DNA of 64,000 nucleotides from Myxococcales bacterium (GCA_016793325.1 JAEUKI010000091.1:1-64000); one strand, 5' to 3'; positions 19,023 to 28,210 are shown, numbered from the stretch's first letter. Notes: generated by a model from the letters alone, not told the origin. Numbers and translations: made by a program.

Positions 19023-21638
19023 CTACCAGCCCAATCCCAGGCAAGTGAACTGCCTGTGGATCTTTTGTTCAATCGCTTCCTGGAGGGGCTTCACGTGACC
19101 GCCAGCGCCGTGCGGGATCCTCGCCGAATACGCGCGTTTCGCGTGATGCAGCGCCTGTGCCGGAGACGACGCCCCACCGCGGAGGTAGGCATCCCAGAAC
19201 GCGTCGTGCATTGGTCGACCGTAGCGGTCGTACTTCGGCGGCGGTGGCGACCAGTGTGAGCCGGTGCAGCCAACGAACGCGAGCGCACCTTGCTGGAGGA
19301 ACCGGAGTGCGAGCGAGCCGTCAGGCGTGCGCGGTCGCACCTTCTCGCCCTGCCTCGCGAGCCTCGCAGTCGTGTCGACCGGGAGCGCTCCCCAGCAACA
19401 CGCCGTGAAGACGACAGTGCCCAAGGTTGGCGGGACGTTGCGTAGGTTAACCACCTCGATAAACCGCCCCGCGGGCTGCTCGCCCCAGAACCGCGTCGCA
19501 TCCGCGTCGTGGCCGTGCAGCATGAAATACAGGTGGTCGGCGGCAACCGAGGCCTGTCGGAATGCGTTTTGTTCGAGCGGCCCCGACACGCCGAGGGGCT
19601 CGCTGCCCGGCAAACGCGCGAATACGTCGTCGGCGAACGGGCGCTCGGAGTTCCGCACGCCACCTCGCTTCGCGCCGAGCGGCTGACGGGCGGCACGCAG
19701 CGCGGTATGCACGAGTTCCGCCGAGCGACCGTCGGGAATACGGCTCACGGGCAACGTCAACCGCACGTCCCCCGCGAGGTCACCATAGGCGTCGTCCGAC
19801 CAGACGTAGAATTCGTCCGAGTCCTCATCGCGGCCGACGCTGCCGACAGCGAGCGGTGGGAGTGTATCCACGAGCGCCGCCGGTACCACGTCGTAGTTAC
19901 CGAGAAGAACAACCCCCGTCACCCGTTCGCGAGCCGCAGCGTCGACGACTCTTGCTTGCGCGTCCGCGCCGAGATCCTCAAGGAGCGCGTGGCCGGCAGC
20001 CCGGATCGCGGCGAGCGCCTCCTCGGTCTCTGGCGACCCGATGTTGGCCGCGAGTGCGTCCCGCTGGGTCGCGAAGAGCAGGCGCGGGAGTACACGACCG
20101 TCACCCACGAGTAAACCCGCACGCGCTGGTGCGGGGCGAACGCCCCGGTCCGGTCCCGATCCCCCAGCGGGTTCGACATCGACTGTGATGGTCACGCGCG
20201 TCCCGACGTGCGGGATCTTGGCAGTGATCTCTACGAAGCCCGCCGCGGATTCGGCTCGCACGGTCGTGGGCGCGGCGGGAGCAACCACGTGCGGCGCGGG
20301 TGGCGTCGTGGTCAACGTGGGCGGCTCGGTTCCCACGGTAGGCGCCTTGCGTGGCAACCCTGCGGCGGATGTGTCGGACGAGTTTGGCTCTGCGTCGTTC
20401 AGTCTACCGCGGACCTTTTCGATCGACGCGTCGGCCCCGGCTTGCCGCCGCCACGAGTACGTCACCCGTCCGTTGTGATCGGTCCGCGCCCATGTCATGT
20501 GGTCGCGGCGTTCGTGGAGAGCGTCGAGCACGTCCGCGTGGGGATGCTTCGCGCTGTTCTCGCCAGCGCAGATGCCTACGGTGGGGGCGTTCACGTCGTC
20601 GAGAAATCTGCCCGAGCACGCATTGTCGCTGCCGTGGTGAGCGAGCTTCGCGAAGGCGAAAGGCGCCTCCGCGCGCAACGCGTCCCACAGCACAGCAACC
20701 TCAGCACGGATGTCCTGGTCCGAAGTCCCGGGCTTGACGAACTGCATGTCGCCCGTGAAGAGGAATTTTCGATTCCAGTGTTCGAAGCGCACGACGAGAC
20801 TCTGGAGGTTGACGCTCGCGCCGGGGCGCGACGAGTCGATCGCATCCTGCCCACCCGCGACGAGCGCGCGGTAGATCGCGACGTCGCTCGTGGTTCGGTC
20901 CACTGCGGTTCGTCGATCGACTTCTGCGCGTACCGCGTCGTGGAGGTCTTGGGTTGCGCGGCCGATGGCGTCTGCGCAACGGAGCGCCTGGGTCTCGGAC
21001 GGGCCGAGGATCTTGAGGCCGATCGACGCGAACGCCGCCTCAAGTTTGTCGCTCGCATCGACCAAGTGGCAGACGACTTGCGTTGCACCCGCGCGCAGAC
21101 CGTCGATCATCGCGCGGTAGCGGTCCTCAAGGTTCGCGGCATCCTCAAGCAACGCGTCGATCGTGCCGTCGCTTGTGCGTACTGTGCGCGGCTCTTCGCG
21201 TAACGCCGCTGCCAGCCGCCGAGCGGCACGTTCGTTCGGCGTCGCACCAGGGGACGGTATCGCGTCAGCACTCGCGCGCCCCCATCCGAGATCGGGCGCG
21301 ACGAGCAACGCCCACTTCGGCTCGATGATCTTCCGATCAACGAGCGCTGGGAGGCAGCCGATGTGGTCGAGGTGCGCGTGCGTTACGATGACGAGGTCGA
21401 TCTTGAACGGCGGGTTGCCTCCGAGCACCTCGGCGAGCTGATCGGGAATGGATGGGTGGCGTTCGTCGCCTCGCATGTTCGCAGGATGGGCGCCGTCGAT
21501 CAGGATCGACTTGCCTCCGATGATCGCAAGTACGGCGTCGCCGTACTCCTCCGAGCCGACGTCGAGCAGATGGATCTGGTCCTGCGCTCCGTCATCTGCT
21601 GCCTCCGCTTCTGCTCCCACCTCTGGTGCTGGTGCCAC
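19023..21638 (-). CDS. Metallo-beta-lactamase fold fused to C25/gingipain-like peptidase
   Basis: The GTG at 21638 is preferred because GGAGAG lies six bases upstream; the in-frame GTG at 21644 would touch that site. The product has 871 residues. The N-terminal 400 form a ComEC-like metallo-beta-lactamase domain: VGSEEYGDAVL, VTHAHLDHIG (residues 85-94, metal ligands), FLFTGDM and KLAHHGSDNA. A Pro/Thr-rich linker and small beta domain follow. The C-terminal 300 residues look like a caspase-fold peptidase of the C25 (gingipain) type: VVLLGNYDVVP, the His in FMLHGHDADA and the Cys in VFTACCWGAL about 40 residues later. No signal peptide, unlike secreted gingipains. The gene lies between the caspase-helicase and the 130-aa gene in one operon. 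This looks like a two-enzyme effector: nucleic acid or nucleotide hydrolysis plus proteolysis. Confidence 0.78.
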   Translation of the reverse strand: MAPAPEVGAEAEAADDGAQDQIHLLDVGSEEYGDAVLAIIGGKSILIDGAHPANMRGDERHPSIPDQLAEVLGGNPPFKIDLVIVTHAHLDHIGCLPALVDRKIIEPKWALLVAPDLGWGRASADAIPSPGATPNERAARRLAAALREEPRTVRTSDGTIDALLEDAANLEDRYRAMIDGLRAGATQVVCHLVDASDKLEAAFASIGLKILGPSETQALRCADAIGRATQDLHDAVRAEVDRRTAVDRTTSDVAIYRALVAGGQDAIDSSRPGASVNLQSLVVRFEHWNRKFLFTGDMQFVKPGTSDQDIRAEVAVLWDALRAEAPFAFAKLAHHGSDNACSGRFLDDVNAPTVGICAGENSAKHPHADVLDALHERRDHMTWARTDHNGRVTYSWRRQAGADASIEKVRGRLNDAEPNSSDTSAAGLPRKAPTVGTEPPTLTTTPPAPHVVAPAAPTTVRAESAAGFVEITAKIPHVGTRVTITVDVEPAGGSGPDRGVRPAPARAGLLVGDGRVLPRLLFATQRDALAANIGSPETEEALAAIRAAGHALLEDLGADAQARVVDAAARERVTGVVLLGNYDVVPAALVDTLPPLAVGSVGRDEDSDEFYVWSDDAYGDLAGDVRLTLPVSRIPDGRSAELVHTALRAARQPLGAKRGGVRNSERPFADDVFARLPGSEPLGVSGPLEQNAFRQASVAADHLYFMLHGHDADATRFWGEQPAGRFIEVVNLRNVPPTLGTVVFTACCWGALPVDTTARLARQGEKVRPRTPDGSLALRFLQQGALAFVGCTGSHWSPPPPKYDRYGRPMHDAFWDAYLRGGASSPAQALHHAKRAYSARIPHGAGGHVKPLQEAIEQKIHRQFTCLGLGW

Positions 21639-21745
21639 GATCACCTCTCCTTCACTCGATCGATGACGTTTCGATCACTAGGGATGATACGCGACAAGCG
21701 CTTGCTAGACACCCGCAACCTGCGGGGGACGAGACGCCTCGACCA

Positions 21746-24700
21746 TCACGCGGCGGACCGGGGGCGCAGTGCCGCGATGGCCTTCCCGCGTTCGGCTCCG
21801 ACGATCCCCGCGAGCGCCTCCGCGTTGAGCGCGAAGAGCGCCTCCGGCGACGCCACCCCGCTCCGCAGGAGCGCGAGGCACTCGCCCCGCGACCACGACG
21901 CGGGGATCGCGAGTAGCGCCAGCGCGGCGTGGGGTAGCCCGAGTTCGAGGCGCTTGAGGAGGGACTCGACCGACTCCTCCGACGGCCCGGTATCGATGAA
22001 CATGACCTGCGCGATTTGGTGCGCAGCGCGGAGGTGAAACCGCGTCGCGTCGGCAAACCGCCGGACGTCGCCGAGCCCGATCTTCCCCTGATATGGCGTC
22101 GGCGAGTAGCGTTCCTCGAGCGTTTCCACCGCGACGCCCTCGATCCAGTCGAGTAGGACGAGTGCCCGCTTGCAGCGCGCAATGTAGTCGTCGTTGTCGG
22201 CGAGGTGCTGGAGAGCGCTGACGAGCGCGATGTCGGTGCGCAGCGCGAGCTCGCGTGGCCGTGCCTTCTCTTTGTGGGCCTTGGGCATCAGCGGCGTGTA
22301 TCCGCCATCGGACTCATCGAGGACCTGCACGAGCACCATGAGTCGCTCGGCCGTGAGGGTGGTCGGCACCACGCCCTGCAGTAGCCCAACCAAGCGCATG
22401 CAGGATCTGAACGACAGCGATGAACGGCCGCAGGCACGGCCAAGCAAACTCAACTGCACGTCGTTGCCTTCGTACTCCACGAGTTTGAGACGCCCCATCT
22501 CGTCGAGGAGTGCGACCATGCGGTCCACCATCCGGTCCTGCCATGTCGTGTCCCGCCGGGTCGCGATGTAGCCGCCGAACGTGTTGGTCAGGAGCCGGAG
22601 GACGTCCGCCACGGGCACCTGCTTCACCTGAGCGAGTAGCCGCAACACCCACGTCTCAAGCGACGCAGGGTCGAAGGATGACGTCATGGGTTCTGGGGTG
22701 CCCCGCACATAACGCTCGAGCAGCGCCTCGGCGGCGTAGCTCGTGTCGGCGAGGATGATCGCGCGCCCGGGGAGGCTGAACCCGGGACGGCCTGCCCGGC
22801 CTGCCATGTTCTTGTACTCAGCGACGGTGAACGCGCGGCCGTCCTCGCCGAGAAACTGCTGCTCCGCAAGGATGACCGTGGACGCCGGAGTATTGATACC
22901 GGCGGCGAGGGTCGAGGTTGCCGCGATGACGCGAACCTCCGAGCCGCGAAAGGCGCGCTCGACGGCGAGTCGCTCCTCGCGTGTGAGGTTCGCGTCGTGG
23001 AACGCCGTTCCGCGCTCCAAGCAGCGCCGCAACTGAGCGGAGGTCGAAGACGGGTCGTGCTGGGGCAACGCGGCAAGCGCGCGCTCCGCGGGCGGGAGTC
23101 CTAGCTCCGCCGCGAGGTAATTCGCACACCCCTCCGCTGGTCCACGCCGATTGCGGAACACGAGCACTGTCTCATCCCCATCGTGCACGAGCTTCTGGAC
23201 GAGAGGCACGAGGACGTCTTGCGCGCTCGGCTTGTCGGTCCGCATGCGGATCGCGCGCGACGGCAGGAGCTGTTCGGTCTGGCGCGTTCCAGACGGATCG
23301 ACGTAGCGGAACAGGCCGCTCCGATCGAGGACTCCCTCGATCAGGGGCACGGGCCGTTCTGTCGTCACAAGTCGCCCAGCTCGGAGCCAGCCGTCGAAGT
23401 CGTTGACGGCGCCGATGACGGCCGACAAAGCGAGGATCTGCGGAGCGACTCCGCGCCCGCGCGCTGCAAGCACCAGCGTCAGTAGGAGTTCAACCGCGAT
23501 CCCGCGGCGCGGGTCGGTGAGAAACTGTGCCTCGTCCACGACGACGAGACCGAGCGCGTCGAGTACGGCAGGACGTCCGACAGCGAGGTTCAAGAACATC
23601 TCGTACGTCAGCACCGCGAGGTCGTACTTCCCGAATACGAACGCTGCCGTTTGGTCCTGGTAGTCGCCCGTGCAGCGCACGACCCGTAGACCAAGCGAAT
23701 GCCCGTATAGATCGACGAAGTCTTCGTACTTCTCATTCACCAGTGCACGGTACGGCAGCAAGAAGACGGCCTTGCGCCCCTCGGTCACGGCCCGGATCGC
23801 CGCCATCTCCCCGACGAACGTCTTGCCCGCGCTCGTCGGCGCGACGACGAGGAGCGACTCGCCCGCCAGCACGCGCCCTTCGTTCACCGCCCGCTGCTGG
23901 AGCGGGTTCAGTCCCGCGGGGAAGCGCGTGCGCCACGCGGCCACGATCGCGGCCGGGATACCGAGCTGTGCGAGGTCTCCGACGTCGCTCGAAACGCGCG
24001 CCTCTCCGCGATCCGGAAACGCCGCAAGAAAGCGCGGCCCCGCGTGCAGGGCGGGCATCGTGAGTCCGCCCTCGATCGAGCCGAAGACAACTGGCGTTTG
24101 CACTTGACCGAGGCGGGCGGCCTCAACGCGGACAATCTCCATCACACGTCCACCCGCTGCGAGGATGTCGACCGGAGCGCTCGCCCCGCGCAGCACGTCG
24201 AGCACGGCCTTGGTGAGCAGGCCGTGACCCGTCCCCGGCTGTTCCCACGCTTGCTGGTCGAGGCCCGCGGCTGCGAGGAGGATCCGCCCCCGGCCGGCGA
24301 TCTCGGCAAGCGGCGGTGCGATGTCGCGCGGGGCGGGGGAGTCGTCGAGAACACGCGCCGGTGCGGCTCCCGCAAAGCAACAATCCAGCACGAGCACGAT
24401 GGCGCGGGCGGGGGACTTCTTGAAGAGGTCCGCCAGTTCCGCCATCCCGATCGTCGAGGCCGCCAGACGCGCCAGCTCGGTGTCGTGGACCGCGAGCCGA
24501 TGGTCGCGCGAGCCGTGGCCCGAAAAGGTCACGAGCACGGTGTCCTCCGCCGTCGCGCGCAGCAAGTGCCGCTCCAGCGCTTCGCGCACGCGGACAAGCG
24601 TCGCTTCGTCGTCGGTGAGCGTCTCGGCGTCGAGGTCCGGAAGCGCGTCTTGAAACAGCGTCGAGAACGCGACGGCGTCGGCTCGCGCACACATCAGGTC

Positions 24701-24757
24701 CCGAATGTTTGGGTCGCGGTGCCTTCCGACACCGACAAACACGCCACGAAGTGCCAT
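21746..24757 (-). CDS. Caspase-like protease fused to Ski2-like DExH helicase
   Basis: The ATG at 24757 begins the conserved caspase start MALRGVFVGVGRHRDPNIRD and has AAGGA upstream; the product is 1003 aa. Residues 1-230 are a C14 caspase-like domain, with the catalytic His in VTFSGHGS (His81) and Cys in VLDCCFAG (Cys127). Residues 280-720 are a superfamily 2 helicase of the Ski2/Hel308/RecQ-like type: Walker A VVAPTSAGKT (Lys311), motif II VVVDEAQF (Asp407), LSAVIG, SSTLAAGINTPA-like motif V and NMAGRAGRPG (motif VI). The last 280 residues are helical and end with a region like helix-hairpin-helix (EALAGIVGAERGKAIAALRP). The helicase may sense foreign nucleic acid and switch on the protease. 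It is the first gene of the three-gene operon. I know of no described system with exactly this fusion. Confidence 0.85.
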   Translation of the reverse strand: MALRGVFVGVGRHRDPNIRDLMCARADAVAFSTLFQDALPDLDAETLTDDEATLVRVREALERHLLRATAEDTVLVTFSGHGSRDHRLAVHDTELARLAASTIGMAELADLFKKSPARAIVLVLDCCFAGAAPARVLDDSPAPRDIAPPLAEIAGRGRILLAAAGLDQQAWEQPGTGHGLLTKAVLDVLRGASAPVDILAAGGRVMEIVRVEAARLGQVQTPVVFGSIEGGLTMPALHAGPRFLAAFPDRGEARVSSDVGDLAQLGIPAAIVAAWRTRFPAGLNPLQQRAVNEGRVLAGESLLVVAPTSAGKTFVGEMAAIRAVTEGRKAVFLLPYRALVNEKYEDFVDLYGHSLGLRVVRCTGDYQDQTAAFVFGKYDLAVLTYEMFLNLAVGRPAVLDALGLVVVDEAQFLTDPRRGIAVELLLTLVLAARGRGVAPQILALSAVIGAVNDFDGWLRAGRLVTTERPVPLIEGVLDRSGLFRYVDPSGTRQTEQLLPSRAIRMRTDKPSAQDVLVPLVQKLVHDGDETVLVFRNRRGPAEGCANYLAAELGLPPAERALAALPQHDPSSTSAQLRRCLERGTAFHDANLTREERLAVERAFRGSEVRVIAATSTLAAGINTPASTVILAEQQFLGEDGRAFTVAEYKNMAGRAGRPGFSLPGRAIILADTSYAAEALLERYVRGTPEPMTSSFDPASLETWVLRLLAQVKQVPVADVLRLLTNTFGGYIATRRDTTWQDRMVDRMVALLDEMGRLKLVEYEGNDVQLSLLGRACGRSSLSFRSCMRLVGLLQGVVPTTLTAERLMVLVQVLDESDGGYTPLMPKAHKEKARPRELALRTDIALVSALQHLADNDDYIARCKRALVLLDWIEGVAVETLEERYSPTPYQGKIGLGDVRRFADATRFHLRAAHQIAQVMFIDTGPSEESVESLLKRLELGLPHAALALLAIPASWSRGECLALLRSGVASPEALFALNAEALAGIVGAERGKAIAALRPRSAA

Positions 24758-24979
24758 ATTGTGATGGATCCTTCTTGGTAACAGACGCGCATCCGCGTTA
24801 TAAGATTGCGTCTCTCGCGCGCCCCAGACGAGGATCAATCATTCAGCGAGTACCGAGCGGGAGTCAAGTTTCGAGCACGGCAAGCGCCGGTTTACGCGCG
24901 GTGATGGCGCTGTCGAAGATCGAGCGAGGCGTGCGGCAAGCAGTCGGCGTCGCGAGGCTCTTGCGTAGGGGTGATGCAA
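24758..24979. promoter_or_regulatory. Upstream region of the caspase-helicase operon
   Basis: Short stretch between the start of the caspase-helicase gene and the decayed transposase. It must carry the operon promoter; CAAGAAGGATCC just before the ATG is the likely ribosome site. No clear -35/-10 boxes or operators could be named. Confidence 0.3.
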
Positions 24980-25400
24980 ATTAGTTCCCGTATGCGATGC
25001 GCAACTTGCGCGGTGGCAACCAACCCGTCGAAATCTAGAGAATTTCGCCCAAGCCTGCGGTTGAGGAAGACGGCGATTGTGTGAGCGAGCATCTTGCGAG
25101 CAACTCGGGCGGTGAAGTGCCGACGATCGCGCGCACGAGTATGTCCGAGGAGCATCCGTGAACGGTCCAATCACAGTTTCGATGATGCGACGAGTTCGGC
25201 AGAGGTCTCGAACATGCTGATGACCTCGCGAGTCCGGCTTGTTCGAACGAAGTGGCGCCTGCAAGTCGACGCCAGTGCTTCTCAACTCGTCTCGAAAGAA
25301 CGCGCCGATGTATCCCTTGGCTCCGAGAACCCATCCGCCGTCGTTGTCGACGAGATCCTCATGCCTGGCAGGCTAAGGGCTTCTGCCGCGGTTTTGGTGC
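24980..25400 (-). pseudogene. Decayed IS982-family transposase
   Basis: Pieces of an IS982-type transposase lie in shifting frames on the minus strand. In one frame: HEDLVDNDGGWVLGAKGYIG and RDELRSTGVDLQAPLRSNK, then RRIIETVIGPFTDAPR. A frameshift near 25140 moves the match to RKMLAHTIAVFLNRRLG and SLDFDGLV. The family pattern is GWVLGDxxY, ExxxxGVxLLAPxR, RRxIETVxxQL and KxLAHxxAVFLNRxLGRxxLxFDGL, so order and spacing agree. The start of the gene is unrecognisable and no terminal inverted repeats were identified. The remnant splits the caspase-helicase operon from the second caspase cluster. Confidence 0.7.
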
Positions 25401-25607
25401 GGAGAACGGTCGCCAATGACCACCGCCGACGCCTCTCTTGGACACGGCGCAGCGGCGATGCTTCGCCGTGCTCTGTCGCGATTCACGGGACTTCCGCATC
25501 GCGTCCAAGTACCAGCGAGGAATGTACACCAATGCCTACATCGAGCACTTCCGCCAAATTTCCTGGTATTTTCGCGTAGCCGGACAGGCATGGGAACGAC
25601 CCGAATT

Positions 25608-26675
25608 CTACGATTGCCGGAGCGTTACCGGCAGCAATGCGACGTCCAACTCATGATGGTGGTCGTCGGTCAAGATCAGGTGCCAACAGAGTTCAACCTG
25701 CTTGTAATAAAACCAACTCAGACTGAAGCCGAGTTTTTCAACCAGTGCGTCTGGATCAACGCGGACGACGCCTCGGCACACTTCCCGGTTGCCCAGAGGT
25801 CGTACCGACAGTTTTTCTTGATGCAAGATCTGGCTCGGTCTCATTAGAACCGCAGTCGCATGAGTCTCGATCTTGCTCCGCTCTCCCAGGCTTGTTTCGA
25901 AAATCAGTTCTGTTCCGCTATGGTTGATCGAGGTAATTACGGCGCTACCGACGGCCGATCCAGCTTGGCTTAAGGCCAACGGAAGGTAGCCATCCAAACC
26001 AATTCCGACGGGCTCTTGCTCGCCGCCGCTTTCCGTGCGGACGGCGTTCCACGCTTGAGCGAAGGCACGGTGATCGGAGATCCAGCGTTTATTCCCGATG
26101 ATAATATCCCCTTCGCATGCCCCAAGAGCCGCGAGAATCGCGGAGGTGAAATGTCCGCCTTCCTTGGCAGCACTCTCCTTCGCGTTCTGGTCTTCGGTTG
26201 CCGCCATCATGATGCGAGTGCCGGGGTTCGCCTTCGAAAGGGCGATGAGCCAGTCCGGCTTAATGAACCCTGAGGGATTGACCCGGGCTTCCTTGAAGAA
26301 ACGTCGAAAGGCCCCGGCGTGACAAACATCGAGAATAATGAGAGTTCTAGAGGCACGCGCTGCGGAAATCGCGTTTGCAAGATGCATATAATGCAAAGAA
26401 GCATCGACTGCTTCAATGCTTTCTGTGCCTCCGTGCCCGCTGAAGTAAAAGACCAGGTAATCCGGAGTCTCTCGACCCAGACGAGTCAAGCTATTGAGGA
26501 TGTTCTGGCGCGTTGCCGATGCACCGAGGAGCATTTGAGCATCACTCGTCGCCGAGAGTGGACCAAGCGCACCCGTAAAGTGATCGAGAATCCTGGCGGC
26601 ATCCGATTCAGCAAAGTTCAGCTTTGGGGAGCTCTTTGTGGTGTTGGTACCGCAGACGATCAACCTGAACTTCAT
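25608..26675 (-). CDS. Stand-alone caspase-like (C14) protease
   Basis: A 355-aa protein. Residues 1-210 form a caspase/metacaspase p20-like domain: MKFRLIVCGTNTT, FAESDAARILDHF, the catalytic His in FYFSGHGG (His81) and the catalytic Cys in LIILDVCHAGAF (Cys118), then MMAATEDQNAKESAA. The C-terminal 130 residues are beta-rich, and the last 40 (SLSWFYYKQVELCWHLIL) may form a separate sensor or binding domain. No signal peptide. It lies 67 bp downstream of the HExxH gene on the same strand and is followed by the IS982 remnant. Bacterial caspases of this kind usually act in programmed cell death or antiphage immunity, cutting a partner after activation; here the likely partners are its neighbours. 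Confidence 0.82.
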   Translation of the reverse strand: MKFRLIVCGTNTTKSSPKLNFAESDAARILDHFTGALGPLSATSDAQMLLGASATRQNILNSLTRLGRETPDYLVFYFSGHGGTESIEAVDASLHYMHLANAISAARASRTLIILDVCHAGAFRRFFKEARVNPSGFIKPDWLIALSKANPGTRIMMAATEDQNAKESAAKEGGHFTSAILAALGACEGDIIIGNKRWISDHRAFAQAWNAVRTESGGEQEPVGIGLDGYLPLALSQAGSAVGSAVITSINHSGTELIFETSLGERSKIETHATAVLMRPSQILHQEKLSVRPLGNREVCRGVVRVDPDALVEKLGFSLSWFYYKQVELCWHLILTDDHHHELDVALLPVTLRQS

Positions 26676-26742
26676 CGTGAGAGTTGTCCCTTCTTTCCGG
26701 TCAAACTTTTTGACCGGACGGAGCCCGATATCGACGCCACGG

Positions 26743-27354
26743 TTACGCGAATTGTCCGTTGGCGTGCCGGTATCGCCCCACCCTCTTGTCCCACGTCTTA
26801 CCAGAGCCGCCGATCGACTTGGCTACTTCCAGTGCGCCAAGAAAGACAATGGCGCCCGCCGCGATCTTGCCCCAAGGGATCTCGCTCTTCGGCTGGGGGA
26901 GTACGAACGGAAGGTCGGGCTCGTACCCCGCGAGTCGAAGCGCCTGCTCGATGTGAGGCGCGGCGACTACGTCACCTTGGTAGACGGGATCGGCCCCCCA
27001 TTCGGACGGCCGCGTGCAGAAGGGATCGCTGCACTTATGCGGTAAGACATACCAAGCACCGTACGCGTTCTGCTGCCAGTGCCGAGCCTCGTGAGTGAGT
27101 ACGCGCCCCAGCTCTTTCATCGGCATGTGCTCTGGAGGAAGCACGAAGAACGCGATCCGGGGAAAGTCTTCCCGTGCACACGCCGCGGCCCCTTGTCGGC
27201 ACATGCTGGGCGCGAACTGCACCGCCGTGAGTGCTTGATCGAAGTGGGCGATCCATCCCGGGGCGAAGCGCGAAATCGCCTGATGAACGGCGAGGATCGC
27301 GTCCACGCCGTTCTGGGAGAAGCCGAGGAGCTGGGCCATGGAAGACGCTGACAT
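26743..27354 (-). CDS. HExxH-motif protein, predicted metalloprotease-like
   Basis: A 203-aa protein starting MSASSMAQLLGFSQNGVDAI. In the middle, GRVLTHEARHWQQN contains HExxH, the zinc-binding motif of many metalloproteases, and the sequence after it (AYGAWYVLPHKCSDPFC, then RPSEWGADPVYQ) offers Glu and further ligands. This resembles toxin-associated DUF4157-like proteins, but the match is not firm. Residues 155-180 (IPWGKIAAGAIVFLGALEVA) look like one membrane segment or hydrophobic hairpin. No strong ribosome site precedes the ATG; ATG at 27339 is an alternative. It sits between the TPR gene and the caspase gene, all on the minus strand, and likely belongs to the same unit. Confidence 0.6.
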   Translation of the reverse strand: MSASSMAQLLGFSQNGVDAILAVHQAISRFAPGWIAHFDQALTAVQFAPSMCRQGAAACAREDFPRIAFFVLPPEHMPMKELGRVLTHEARHWQQNAYGAWYVLPHKCSDPFCTRPSEWGADPVYQGDVVAAPHIEQALRLAGYEPDLPFVLPQPKSEIPWGKIAAGAIVFLGALEVAKSIGGSGKTWDKRVGRYRHANGQFA

Positions 27355-27445
27355 GGCGCGGTGCGCTCGGCAACCTCTGCGCTTTCGGCTTGCGTGCTTG
27401 ATCCGGGCTTCGTGGCCTGTGCCCTCCGCCAGTCGGGGCGGCGGG

Positions 27446-28210
27446 CTACCCGACGGCGCTTGGGTCGGCGATGCCCAGCTCTCGCGCACGCTTCGTGTAC
27501 CGATGCACGCCCGGCTTGTCGCCCAGGTCTTCGCAGGCCCAGAGCGCGTCCATCACGGCGTAGGCGTGCATGGGGTTGAGCGCGAGGGCACGTTCGAGCG
27601 CGTCGAGCGCCTCGCGGTGCTTGCCGTTCAGCCAACGCAGACGCCCCAACGTGTGCCACGCGAAATCAGTGGGCTGTTTCACGTTCGCGACCACACACTC
27701 GATGTGGTCGAGCGCCTCCTTCCGCCGTTCGCCGTAGCCGAGCACGACCGCGACCTCGACGCGCAGGCCGTCCCAGTCGGGCGCGAGTTGGGCCGCGATC
27801 CACAGGTGCTGCATCGCTCGGTCGAACTGCCCGAACTGCCCGAGCGCCGCGCCGAACTGGTACGGGTGCGCCGCGTCCGTGAGATCGAGCTGAAGCATGC
27901 GCTCGCCGAACTCGAGCGCCGCGTCGGCACCCCCTGTGCGCATCGCGGCCTCGAACTGGATGGCGCGGTTGCGGGCCTTGTACTTGTTGTCGCCCGAGAT
28001 GTGCAGCGGCTGGCCGACCGCGACGGCGCGACGCGCGCCCTCCACGTCGTGCCGGCTGAGGCCGAAGCAGAAGGCTTCGCCCTTCGCAAGCACGGCGTGC
28101 ACGCCCTCTTGGTCGGCCTCGTCGATGAAGGGGAAGACGGACGCGGTGGCATTGTAGACCTCGCGTGCTTTCTCTTCGGAGAGCCCCAGTTCGCGCATGA
28201 GCGCGGGCAC
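27446..28210 (-). CDS. TPR-repeat protein, possibly N-terminally truncated
   Basis: A 254-aa all-helical protein. From residue 85 on there are TPR-like units: NRAIQFEAAMRTGGADAALE, AHPYQFGAALGQFGQFDRA, DGLRVEVAVVLGYGERRKEA, AWHTLGRLRWLNGKHREALD and ALERALALNPMHAYAVMDAL. Such repeats bind proteins, and in bacterial death systems they often regulate a caspase. The ATG at 28210 has no good ribosome site; the same frame continues upstream as VAQKLVPAVPAL to a TAG at about 28237 and stays protein-like beyond it. So the gene may have lost its start to a nonsense change, or a GTG at 28222 may be used. It heads the TPR-HExxH-caspase cluster. Confidence 0.65.
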   Translation of the reverse strand: MPALMRELGLSEEKAREVYNATASVFPFIDEADQEGVHAVLAKGEAFCFGLSRHDVEGARRAVAVGQPLHISGDNKYKARNRAIQFEAAMRTGGADAALEFGERMLQLDLTDAAHPYQFGAALGQFGQFDRAMQHLWIAAQLAPDWDGLRVEVAVVLGYGERRKEALDHIECVVANVKQPTDFAWHTLGRLRWLNGKHREALDALERALALNPMHAYAVMDALWACEDLGDKPGVHRYTKRARELGIADPSAVG

